Assembly: GCA_001603685.1 (NCBI GenBank)
Contig: LUZO01000138.1
Coordinates: forward strand, 1-7,597
Reading direction: 5' to 3'
DNA: 7,597 bases
Origin: Bacteroidales bacterium Bact_23
GTDB taxonomy: Bacteria; Bacteroidota; Bacteroidia; Bacteroidales; Lentimicrobiaceae
Shown here: positions 1-6,030 of the stretch, piece by piece
Numbering within the stretch: position 1 is the first letter of the stretch
How the letters are laid out: each line of letters opens with the position of its first letter
Position numbers and translations under genes: made by a program
The notes under the pieces: model-generated
Told to the model about the DNA's origin: nothing
Database searches by the model: none
The model's input: the letters and a program-made list of their open reading frames with translations, nothing else

Positions 1-8
1 CAGGCAGC

Positions 9-46
9 CTTGATCTTTTGGTACTTTTGGATCAAGCCAAAAGTAC
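9..46. repeat. Hairpin with two mutually exclusive stems
   Basis: GTACTTTTGG (21-30) pairs perfectly with CCAAAAGTAC (37-46) around a 6-nt loop. The loop and the last base of the left arm spell GATCAAG (30-36), which is the reverse complement of CTTGATC at 9-15, so a second 7-bp stem with a 14-nt loop competes with the first. CTTTTGG also occurs twice as a direct repeat (15-21 and 24-30). I know similar TTGATC/AAAAGTA palindromes as recurring intergenic elements in Bacteroidota genomes; that is from memory and untested here. No T run follows on the plus strand, and none follows directly on the minus strand. Confidence 0.6.
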
Positions 47-168
47 AGGAAGAAAAAAAGAGGGGACTCGTGGAAGATATGTTCTGCCGGTGGAGGATGA
101 GTGGTTGTTTGCGGTGGTTTACTTCACAGCTATCATTCATTGAATCAATGTATTACTTGAGTTTGGCA

Positions 169-191
169 GATCCCTCCTTCGTCGGGATGAC
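169..191 (-). repeat. REP-like short palindromic motif, minus orientation
   Basis: Read on the minus strand this begins GTCATCCCGACGAAGG and ends GGGATC. ATCCC (170-174) and GGGAT (184-188) form a 5-bp stem around nine bases. The layout (TCAT, three bases, GA, then CGAAG, then a GATC-like end) matches the motif at 274-326, which lies in the opposite orientation. From memory, sequences of this kind are dispersed intergenic repeats in many bacterial genomes, including Bacteroidota. Copy number in this genome cannot be judged from one window. Confidence 0.5.
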
Positions 192-212
192 GATATCTTT
201 TAATAAGAAATG

Positions 213-251
213 GGGGTCAATTTGGGCGGCGCAGCCGCCCAAATTGACCCC
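213..251. repeat. 18-bp perfect inverted repeat with 3-nt loop
   Basis: The left arm GGGGTCAATTTGGGCGGC (213-230) and the right arm at 234-251 are exact reverse complements, separated only by GCA. In single-stranded DNA or RNA this would be a very stable hairpin. On the plus strand it is followed by TCCTCTTTAAA and on the minus strand by CATTTCTTATT; neither is a convincing U tract, so a standard intrinsic terminator is unlikely. It sits between two inverted REP-like motifs. Alternatives are a palindromic mobile repeat unit or a bidirectional RNA-stabilising or terminator structure. Confidence 0.85.
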
Positions 252-273
252 TCCTCTTTAAAGAACAGTTGCG

Positions 274-326
274 TCTCATTTCGAGCGAAGCGCGCCGTGC
301 CGAGCGAAGTCGGGGTAAGAAATCCC
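274..326 (+). repeat. REP-like motif, plus orientation
   Basis: The stretch starts TCTCATTTCGAGCGAAG and ends AAGAAATC. CGAGCGAAG occurs twice (282-290 and 301-309), and CCGA (300-303) can pair with TCGG (310-313). The core CATTTCGAGCGAAG is one I remember as a widespread dispersed intergenic repeat; here its middle seems expanded by an internal duplication of about 19 bp. It points the opposite way to the related motif at 169-191, which is the arrangement of paired REP elements. Confidence 0.5.
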
Positions 327-330
327 AATA

Positions 331-403
331 CCGCCGCGGCGGACTCATCTCTCACTTCTACCTCTCACTTCTACCTCTCACTTCTACCTCTTACCTCCTA
401 CCT
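331..403. repeat. GC-rich palindrome followed by 13-bp tandem repeat
   Basis: CCGCCGCGGCGG (331-342) is its own reverse complement. After GACTCATCT come three identical 13-bp copies of CTCACTTCTACCT (351-363, 364-376, 377-389) and then a degenerate continuation to about 403. One strand is almost pure pyrimidine. The same palindrome opens each unit of the array at 4072-4292, and a damaged copy followed by the same ACTCAT and a pyrimidine tract lies at 4358-4444, so this is one repeat family with at least two locations in the window. Confidence 0.8.
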
Positions 404-404
404 C

Positions 405-416
405 GGGCTTCAGCCC
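405..416 (-). repeat. Short GGGC/GCCC hairpin next to the esterase stop
   Basis: In the minus-strand transcript, GGGC, a TGAA tetraloop and GCCC form a small stem starting three bases after the TAG of the esterase gene. It may help end or protect the 3' end of the mRNA, but only a purine-rich stretch follows, with no U run, so I do not call it an intrinsic terminator. Confidence 0.35.
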
Positions 417-418
417 TC

Positions 419-1114
419 CTACTTAGGAAACACCTCACTCAAAAAAGTCTCCGCTACCAAACGGTTTCCCGCATCATTCAGGTGCACCCCGTCGGTGGTA
501 AGGATGCCCGATGACCGGTTATCCGGGTTGTGCTGCAGGTTATAATCCAGAAAAACAGCGCGCAGATCTATCAGCTTGCACAACTCATCTTCGGCGATTT
601 TGCGCACAATTTTGGCGTAGAGGTTCAGGTCGCCGTCCGGCTGGTTGGTGAAATCGGTTCTCTCGCCGATAACGGTGGGAGTACACAATACCGGGTCGGC
701 TCCCGCATTTTTGATTTTCCGGATAATTGCCCGGTAAAACCGCTCAAACTTATCGGCATCGGTGCCGGTGCCCCACTGCTTGTGCCATACATCGTTGATG
801 CCGATGTAGATAAAAACCATATCCGGTTTTCTGGAGAGCACATCCTCGTCCAGGCGAAGAAAAAGGTCGTACACCTTATTTCCGCTCACGCCCGCGCCAA
901 TCAGCTCGTACCGGTTATCCAGCCCGCGCCGGGCGATGTCCTTGCGCATCAGGTCAATGTAACCGCCTTCCGCTTCGCCAAGCTCGGTGATCGAATCGCC
1001 GAAAAAGACAATCCTGAACGATTTTGAGGGGGTAAAGGAGAGCGACATCACCATCAGCGGAATAATTAAAAGCAAATATCTGCCATATCGGCATGGCCAA
1101 AATGTTGTTTTCAT
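419..1114 (-). CDS. Exported GDSL/SGNH-family esterase
   Basis: This 231-residue protein has the conserved blocks of SGNH hydrolases in order: FFGDSITE with the nucleophile Ser41, GVSGN with oxyanion Gly78, GINDVW with oxyanion Asn107, and DGVHLND with Asp208 and His211. The length is normal for a single-domain member. Residues 13-27 form a hydrophobic segment after basic residues, so the protein is probably exported through a Sec signal peptide; no clear lipobox cysteine follows. Family members hydrolyse O-acyl esters, often acetyl groups on plant polysaccharides or lipids; the substrate cannot be read from the sequence. The start at 1114 puts the signal peptide at the N-terminus and lies just after a possible -7 box. 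It diverges from the beta-mannosidase gene, which makes deacetylation of mannan-type glycans a reasonable but unproven role. The stop codon is TAG. Confidence 0.9.
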   Translation of the reverse strand: MKTTFWPCRYGRYLLLIIPLMVMSLSFTPSKSFRIVFFGDSITELGEAEGGYIDLMRKDIARRGLDNRYELIGAGVSGNKVYDLFLRLDEDVLSRKPDMVFIYIGINDVWHKQWGTGTDADKFERFYRAIIRKIKNAGADPVLCTPTVIGERTDFTNQPDGDLNLYAKIVRKIAEDELCKLIDLRAVFLDYNLQHNPDNRSSGILTTDGVHLNDAGNRLVAETFLSEVFPK

Positions 1115-1415
1115 AAAGCAATTCCCGTTTATGAATTACAAAGATAATAAATCGGACTCAGGAATTTGCTGAAAGCAACTCTGTTCGTCGGCCATTCAGG
1201 TGCAATTTTTAACCCGGTGGCGGAGGTAAGGGCAGGGGAGGAGATATCGCTCAAGCTGTCGCTCCGTCGGATACCGGGAGGCCTGATCAATGAAAATAAT
1301 CCAGGAATCTTCCTTCATTCGTTGATTTTTACTAAATTGGCCCTGCAATCCTGCCGGCTGTAAAATGCTGTTAATCAGGTGGGATGGTTTTCCATTCATT
1401 AAACAAGTGAGCATT
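1115..1415. other. Divergent spacer between esterase and beta-mannosidase
   Basis: This spacer of about 300 bp separates two divergently transcribed genes and should contain both promoters. The esterase side has a -7-like box (1139-1146). On the mannosidase side the best match is TAAATTGG (1333-1340), one base off the -7 consensus, with no -33 element at the right distance, so I do not call it. The middle (about 1190-1300) is relatively GC-rich and shows no repeat, palindrome or operator I can name. A 40-codon frame on the minus strand (1318-1196) has no supporting signal. Unlike the two 3' spacers, this region carries none of the tandem repeats. Confidence 0.6.
1139..1146 (-). promoter_or_regulatory. 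Possible -7 promoter box for the GDSL esterase
   Basis: The minus strand reads TATCTTTG, an exact match to the Bacteroidota -7 consensus TAnnTTTG, ending 24 bases before the esterase ATG. No TTTG lies 19-21 bp upstream; the nearest TTG is about 29 bp away. The call rests on the -7 box and its position only. Confidence 0.4.
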
Positions 1416-4001
1416 ATGAGATCACCGGTTATACTATTGGCTGCAGTTTTCGCACTGAGCCTATCATTGTTTTCGCAGGCACAAACCACCATCAGCCTCG
1501 ATAAGGGCTGGGAGTTCCGCCAGGCCGGAACGCGCGACTGGCTACCGGCTACCGTACCCGGGTCGGTACATACCGATCTGCTTGACAATAAGGTTATTGA
1601 AGACCCCTACTACCGGCTTAACGAGAAGGAGCTTCAGTGGATTGACAAGGTAAACTGGGAGTACCGTACCACATTTGCGCTGGATGCCGCTCAGCTGAAA
1701 GCCGGCAGTATTCTGCTCCGGTTTTACGGGCTGGATACCTACGCCACGGTGATCCTCAACGGCACGCCCGTCCTGAAAGCGGATAACTTCTACCGCACCT
1801 GGGAAGCTGAAGTGGCGAAATATTTGAAATCAGGTGAAAATGAGCTGTTTATCCGCTTCGATTCGCCCATCTTCGAAGGGTTGAAGAAGCAGGAGGCACT
1901 GGGTTATCCGTTGCCCGCCGATAATGACCAGTCGGAGAATGGCGGCATGGGGCCGGCAAAGGTGAGCATCTTTACCCGCAAACCCGGCTACCATTTCGGC
2001 TGGGACTGGGGTCCGAGGCTGGTGACTTCCGGAATCTGGCGGCCGGTGGAGCTGATCATTACCGGTACGGCCCGCATCAACGACCTCTGGCTGAGGCAGC
2101 ATCAGGTAAATGAAAAGGAGGGCCGCCTCACTGCCGAAGTGGAGTTTGCTGTGCAGCAGCCCGGAAACTATAGCATTGATATCCTGTTGGATGACAGGGT
2201 AGTAGCCACAAAGAATCTAGGACTGAAAGCCGGAAAACAGCAGGCAAATCTCGATTTTGTGGTTCAGAAGCCCCGCCTCTGGTGGCCCAACGGCGCCGGC
2301 CCGCAGAATCTATACAGGGCAAAGGCGGTGCTGCGCCACGGCGGCGAAGCGGTGCATGCCGTTGAAAAAACGCTGGGCATCCACAGCCTGAAACACATTC
2401 GCAAACCCGATAAAAAGGGCGACGGTGAGAGCTTTTACTTTGAGGTAAACGGAAAGCCGCTCTTTGCCAAGGGCGCAAACTACATTCCCAACGATATGTT
2501 CCTGCCCCGCGTTGATTCGGCGCGCTACGAATACATGGTGAAATCGGCGGCTGAGGCCAACATCAACATGCTCCGCATCTGGGGCGGAGGTATCTATGAA
2601 AACGACTACTTCTACGAGCTTTGCGACCGCTACGGTATTATGATCTGGCAGGATTTTATGTTTGCCTGCGCCATGTTTCCAGGCGATGACGCATTTCTGG
2701 AGAGTGTGCGGCTGGAGGCCGAAGACAACATCCGCCGCCTGCGCGGACACGCCTGCATTGCCCTCTGGTGCGGCAACAACGAGATTGAGTATGCCTGGGC
2801 CGAAGGCGATTTCACCCGCGGCTGGGGCTGGAAGGAGAAGTACGACGAAGCGCAGCGGCGCGTAATCTGGCACAGCTACGATACCCTTTTCCACAAAATC
2901 CTGCCCGCGGCGGTCAGCAAACTGGCGCCGGAGCAGGCCTACTGGCCTTCATCCCCCACACAGGGCAACGGGGTGTTTGCCAACTGGGAAGGAAACCGCG
3001 GCGATGTGCACTACTGGGGCGTGTGGCACGGCCTGGAGCCAATTTCGGCATTCCGCACCCACAAAGCGCGTTTTATGGCCGAGTACGGTTTTCAATCCTT
3101 CCCCGAATTCAACAGCGTGAAGAAATATACCCTGCCCGAAGACTGGAACATTGAATCGCCCGTAATGGCTTCGCACCAGCGGAGCGGCATCGGAAACCTG
3201 CGCATCAGGCAGTATATGGAGCAGGATTATCAGATCCCTGACGATTTCGAAAAGCTGCTTTATGTGGGACAAATCCTGCAGGGCGAAGCCATCCGGATGG
3301 CATTGAAGACCCACCGCTCCGATATGCCTTTCTGCATGGGATCGCTCTACTGGCAACTGAACGATGTGTGGCCGGTAGCCTCCTGGTCGGGCATCGACTA
3401 CTACGGCAAATGGAAGGCGATGCACTATTTTGTGAAGGAAGCGCTGAAGAATCAGATCATTCAGGTGGTGATTGAAGATGGCAGGCTGCTGGTTTACGGC
3501 GTTTCGGATGCCGATAATAAGACCTCCGCAACCCTGCGCCTGAACCTGGCCGATTTCAGCGGCAACTCGCTCTGGAACCGTCCGTACAGGGTAACCCTCC
3601 CCGCCAACGGCTCAGCGCTTATCTGCAGCCTAGATCTTAAGGAACTGCCCCTGAACCACCGGAAGGAGAAGGTGTATCTCTCTGCAAGCCTCATGGATGG
3701 AACGCGGATAATCGATAAGGATATCGCCATCTTTGTCAGTCCGAAAGACCTGAAACTGCCCGATCCCGGCATCAAAACCCGCATCAGCGATAAGGGCGAC
3801 CACTTCTCCATCGAGATTTCCGCGCAGAAATTCTGCAAAAACCTTATGCTGATCAGCGACAACACCGATGTAAACTTCTCGGACAATTTCTTCGATATGC
3901 AGCCCGGCGAAACCCGCAGGATTACCTGCCCCAAAACCATCCGCTGGGAAGATTTCGAGCAGGGTTTCAGGGTGTTGCATCTGCAACAGACAATGAAGTA
4001 A
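1416..4001 (+). CDS. Exported GH2 beta-mannosidase
   Basis: This enzyme removes terminal beta-D-mannose from manno-oligosaccharides with retention of configuration. I chose ATG 1416 (861 residues) over the in-frame ATG 1365 because it places a signal peptide (hydrophobic 5-19, likely cut after Ala22) at the N-terminus. Domains in order: N-terminal GH2 sugar-binding domain (about 25-190), immunoglobulin-like domain (about 200-310), TIM barrel (about 320-680) and C-terminal beta-sandwich domains (about 700-861). Mannosidase-type motifs are GWDWGPR near 195, WGGGIYE at 389-395, the acid/base Glu456 in WCGNNE, the nucleophile Glu556 in AEYGFQS, and YWQLNDVWP around Trp646. Length and catalytic positions agree closely with the characterised Bacteroides thetaiotaomicron BtMan2A (known from memory). 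No lipobox cysteine is seen, so a soluble periplasmic enzyme is likely. No SusC/SusD or mannanase gene accompanies it in the window. Confidence 0.95.
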   Translation: MRSPVILLAAVFALSLSLFSQAQTTISLDKGWEFRQAGTRDWLPATVPGSVHTDLLDNKVIEDPYYRLNEKELQWIDKVNWEYRTTFALDAAQLKAGSILLRFYGLDTYATVILNGTPVLKADNFYRTWEAEVAKYLKSGENELFIRFDSPIFEGLKKQEALGYPLPADNDQSENGGMGPAKVSIFTRKPGYHFGWDWGPRLVTSGIWRPVELIITGTARINDLWLRQHQVNEKEGRLTAEVEFAVQQPGNYSIDILLDDRVVATKNLGLKAGKQQANLDFVVQKPRLWWPNGAGPQNLYRAKAVLRHGGEAVHAVEKTLGIHSLKHIRKPDKKGDGESFYFEVNGKPLFAKGANYIPNDMFLPRVDSARYEYMVKSAAEANINMLRIWGGGIYENDYFYELCDRYGIMIWQDFMFACAMFPGDDAFLESVRLEAEDNIRRLRGHACIALWCGNNEIEYAWAEGDFTRGWGWKEKYDEAQRRVIWHSYDTLFHKILPAAVSKLAPEQAYWPSSPTQGNGVFANWEGNRGDVHYWGVWHGLEPISAFRTHKARFMAEYGFQSFPEFNSVKKYTLPEDWNIESPVMASHQRSGIGNLRIRQYMEQDYQIPDDFEKLLYVGQILQGEAIRMALKTHRSDMPFCMGSLYWQLNDVWPVASWSGIDYYGKWKAMHYFVKEALKNQIIQVVIEDGRLLVYGVSDADNKTSATLRLNLADFSGNSLWNRPYRVTLPANGSALICSLDLKELPLNHRKEKVYLSASLMDGTRIIDKDIAIFVSPKDLKLPDPGIKTRISDKGDHFSIEISAQKFCKNLMLISDNTDVNFSDNFFDMQPGETRRITCPKTIRWEDFEQGFRVLHLQQTMK

Positions 4002-4003
4002 AA

Positions 4004-4031
4004 GATTTTCGATTGCGGATTTTGGATTGCG
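4004..4031 (+). repeat. Two tandem 14-bp units after the mannosidase stop
   Basis: GATTTTCGATTGCG (4004-4017) is followed directly by GATTTTGGATTGCG (4018-4031), with one mismatch. It starts two bases after the TAA. From memory, ATTTTxGATTGCGG repeats recur after genes in Bacteroidota. The following TTCGCCGGTGCGGATT (4033-4048) matches the 82-bp repeat opening TCCGCCGCGGCGGATT at 13 of 16 bases and may be a decayed copy. Confidence 0.65.
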
Positions 4032-4071
4032 GTTCGCCGGTGCGGATTACTTTTCCCTTTTTTCTTTTTCT

Positions 4072-4292
4072 TCCGCCGCGGCGGATTTCTTTTTACTTCA
4101 CTTTGCTCAGCCACCGCCAGGCATCGACTAAGGTCTTGCTTTTTCCTTTAGTCTCCGCCGCGGCGGATTTCTTTTTACTTCACTTTGCTCAGCCACCGTC
4201 AGGCATCGGCTAAGGTCTTACTTTTTCCTTTAGTCTCCGCCGCGGCGGATTTCTTTTTACTTCACTTTGCTCAGCCACCGCCAGGCATCGGC
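4072..4292 (+). repeat. 82-bp tandem array with GC palindrome in every unit
   Basis: Unit 1 (4073-4154) and unit 2 (4155-4236) have equal length and differ at only three positions. Unit 3 (4237-4292) matches for 56 bp and then diverges. Each unit begins with CCGCCGCGGCGGA; with the preceding T this forms a perfect 14-bp palindrome (4072-4085, 4154-4167, 4236-4249). The rest is T-rich (TTTCTTTTTACTTCACTTTG), then a GC-richer CAGCCACCGCCAGGCATCG block. The period is not a multiple of three, which argues against coding. High identity suggests recent duplication or homogenisation. Confidence 0.9.
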
Positions 4293-4357
4293 GGGAACCT
4301 CAGGTACCGGCAGGGCCCTACTTTTTACTTTTGCCTTTTATCTTTATACTTTAGTCT

Positions 4358-4444
4358 CCGGCGGACTCATTTCTCACCTCTCAGATCTCAATTCTTACTT
4401 CCTACTTCCTACCTCTTACTTCCTACCTCTTACCTCTTACTTCT
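4358..4444 (+). repeat. Damaged palindrome plus polypyrimidine tract
   Basis: CCGGCGGACTCAT (4358-4370) looks like the CCGCCGCGGCGGA opening with four bases lost, and the ACTCAT after it matches the downstream flank of the copy at 331-342. It is followed by an irregular tandem of TTACTTCCTACCTC-type units (4392-4444), almost entirely pyrimidine on the plus strand. The arrangement copies that at 331-403. Confidence 0.7.
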
Positions 4445-4502
4445 GTTAGATTCATTACATCCCTACATCGTGACTAATACCCTGTGTATCAACTTAATAA
4501 AT

Positions 4503-4530
4503 TTAGAAATTAGAAATTAGAACTTAGAAC
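4503..4530. repeat. Four 7-bp tandem units at the end of the lipoprotein gene
   Basis: TTAGAAA (4503-4509 and 4510-4516) is followed by TTAGAAC (4517-4523 and 4524-4530). In the minus-strand transcript this reads GTTCTAA twice, then TTTCTAA twice, starting eight bases after the stop codon. Each unit brings an extra TAA, so any readthrough past the stop would soon meet more stops in different frames. A role as 3' UTR signal is possible but not shown. Confidence 0.75.
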
Positions 4531-4538
4531 TTTTTACT

Positions 4539-5990
4539 TTACCTGAGCTCTCCCGCCTCTATCATACTGCTCTCTCCGTCCGGCGTAATGGCGCCGACAA
4601 AATAGCGGTAGCCCTCTTCAGTGTAAGGCATCTGATAGGTGATTGAAGGGGTTATGGTACGGCCGGCAACCTCAACTTCGTAATTCTGGGCGTTTTCCGC
4701 CCTTCTGAAAAGGACAAAAAGCGAGGGAATGGTTGAGAAAACCGTCTGCGCACCCGGATTATAGGTGAGATGTGGTACCTCCGCAGGAGCCGGGTAGAAC
4801 TGTTTGCGGCGGGTAGTGGGCAGTGAAATATGGAATTCATCCTGCGCGGCATTCAGGTTCAGATTCACATAAAAGAAGCCGTCCTGCTGCCGGATGCTGT
4901 GGATAGATGTGTGGCTCAGCAGTTTCCGGCTGTCCGGATAGCGGTTCGGAGGCAGGCTCAGCCGCAGGGTAAGGGGTGTGGCGATTACGGAGTAGTCAAC
5001 TTTCCGGGATTTGTCCAGCCGGATATCCAGTGCCAGATGCTTTCCGCTATTCTGAACGCTCAGATGGCTGACGGCTTCCTTCAGGTAGAGGTACTCCACC
5101 GCTTGATTGTAATCCACCTTGGCAGTGGCAACGCCCCCGGCGCCGCGTGCCATAGCTTCAAACAGCGGCTCCATCACCTCCACGCCAAAGGGGATAACGC
5201 CATCGGGATCCATATCGTGCCAGTGGATGAAATTGACATAAAAGCCGTGATTTGCGGCTGTAATCCTGACCTGATCCCCGGCAAATGCGGCGGCCTGTTC
5301 CAGGCTTGCCCCGTTTCTCATATCCGAATAAAACCGGCCTGCTGACGGCCGGCATCTGATGTTCTTCGTATTGGAAAAGTCGGTTTCTCCGGCATAGCCG
5401 CATCCCTTGCCGTACCAGGTTATGGCGGTATCGCCCGAGTCCCAGGCGGTATATTCAGAGTTTCTTCCGCCGAGGATATAGCCGGGCAGATCTGCAGCCT
5501 AATCCGTTTTGCCGCATCCGTAGGCAAGGGTGGTGGGTGTGCGGTGGGTCAGCGATTTGATGTCGGTAATGTAACTGTCGAGCCTCTTCTTTCCGTACTT
5601 AATTGTGCAGCTTGGGTAATAAACGGAGATTCCGGCTCTCCCTGTTTTTTCGAAGCCCGTTGACTGCAGTAGCTGGGTCTCATACAGAAAAACATGCAGC
5701 GGGATATTGTATTTGAAGGCAAGAAACTCTGCCCAGGCTGCACCATTCGAGCGCTTGTCCGACTGAAACAGTTTCCATCCCGGAGGATAGTAGTTGTCGG
5801 TTACCTGAATCATGGTCATGCCTGCTCCGTTGTAGTGTTCACACACCACCGCCTCGGGTGCCCGGCGGCTGAGGTTGCGGCCCGGCGAGCAGGAAAGCGG
5901 CAGGATTGATGCGAATGCCAGCATAGAAACGAGCAAAATCCTGACCGGAGTTGGTCTGCCGGAACAATATTCCGCTTTCTCTTGCTGCAT
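4539..5990 (-). pseudogene. Putative lipoprotein of unknown family, split by in-frame TAG
   Basis: From ATG 5990 the frame runs 484 codons to TAA at 4539-4541, interrupted only by TAG at 5499-5501 (codon 164). The residues on both sides read as one protein (YGCGKTD, stop, AADLPGYILGGRNSEY). The N-terminus has a hydrophobic stretch (16-32) ending LPLSC, suggesting a lipoprotein with Cys34 as anchor, though Pro at -3 is off the usual lipobox. I do not recognise the family. The order VTDNYYP (63-69), FKYNIPLHVFL (92-102), RTPTTLAYGCGK (150-161) and NFIHWHD (253-259) faintly resembles the NodB polysaccharide-deacetylase fold, but the HxxxH metal motif is missing. Residues 365-483 look like a beta-sandwich, perhaps fibronectin-type. 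The ATG at 5990 fits the signal sequence better than the upstream in-frame ATG at 6236, which lies inside the kinase gene. It follows the kinase by 40 bp and is probably co-transcribed. Confidence 0.75.
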
Positions 5991-6030
5991 CCCGGATGGT
6001 TGATTTACTGGTAGTTGGATAATAGGGCGA

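Larger units (their letters stand above)
1..418. other. Gene-free, repeat-rich region downstream of the GDSL esterase
   Basis: No convincing coding sequence is visible here; the open frames on the plus strand are short, overlap each other and run through palindromes and tandem repeats. The stretch is a mosaic of separate elements: a hairpin with alternative pairings (9-46), REP-like motifs (169-191 and 274-326) in opposite orientation, an 18-bp perfect inverted repeat between them (213-251), a GC palindrome with a 13-bp tandem repeat (331-403), and a small hairpin beside the esterase stop codon (405-416). Bases 60-160 hold nothing I recognise. No classical terminator (stem followed by a T run) was found for the esterase. 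Confidence 0.75.
4002..4538. other. Convergent, repeat-filled intergenic region
   Basis: This 537-bp gap lies between two genes that end towards each other. It contains no credible gene; open frames on the plus strand are translations of the repeats. Nearly all of it is repetitive: two 14-bp units right after the mannosidase stop, an 82-bp tandem array, a long pyrimidine tract, and four 7-bp units next to the stop of the minus-strand gene. Bases 4293-4357 and 4445-4500 show no clear repeat. No stem followed by a T run was found, although T-rich stretches are frequent. Confidence 0.75.

Noticed and set aside
213..251. Intrinsic terminator
   Set aside because: The stem is strong, but neither strand has a U run directly after it, and the nearest gene end (419) is about 170 bp away with other repeats between.
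530..1027. 165-codon open frame on the plus strand
   Set aside because: It lies fully antisense to the esterase, whose catalytic motifs are all present in the right order, and shows no domain of its own.
1196..1318. 40-codon minus-strand frame in the divergent spacer (starts MKEDSWIIFIDQ)
   Set aside because: Composition looks protein-like, but there is no promoter, homology I can recall or conserved motif, and it ends upstream of the esterase promoter region. It may be a gene remnant, but this is not supported.
1365..1415. Upstream ATG adding 17 residues to the mannosidase
   Set aside because: The extension would bury the signal peptide behind a non-hydrophobic leader; ATG 1416 gives a normal signal peptide and the family's usual length.
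2310..2894. 194-codon and other long minus-strand frames within the mannosidase
   Set aside because: They are opposite-strand shadows of a GC-rich, well-conserved GH2 gene and have no recognisable motifs.
4072..4292. CRISPR-like array
   Set aside because: Units are contiguous, and the parts between palindromes are nearly identical between copies, whereas CRISPR spacers are unique. No cas gene is present.
4013..4520. Three short plus-strand frames with repeated peptides
   Set aside because: They are translations of the 82-bp array and pyrimidine repeats; the period is not a multiple of three, so the frame is not maintained between units.
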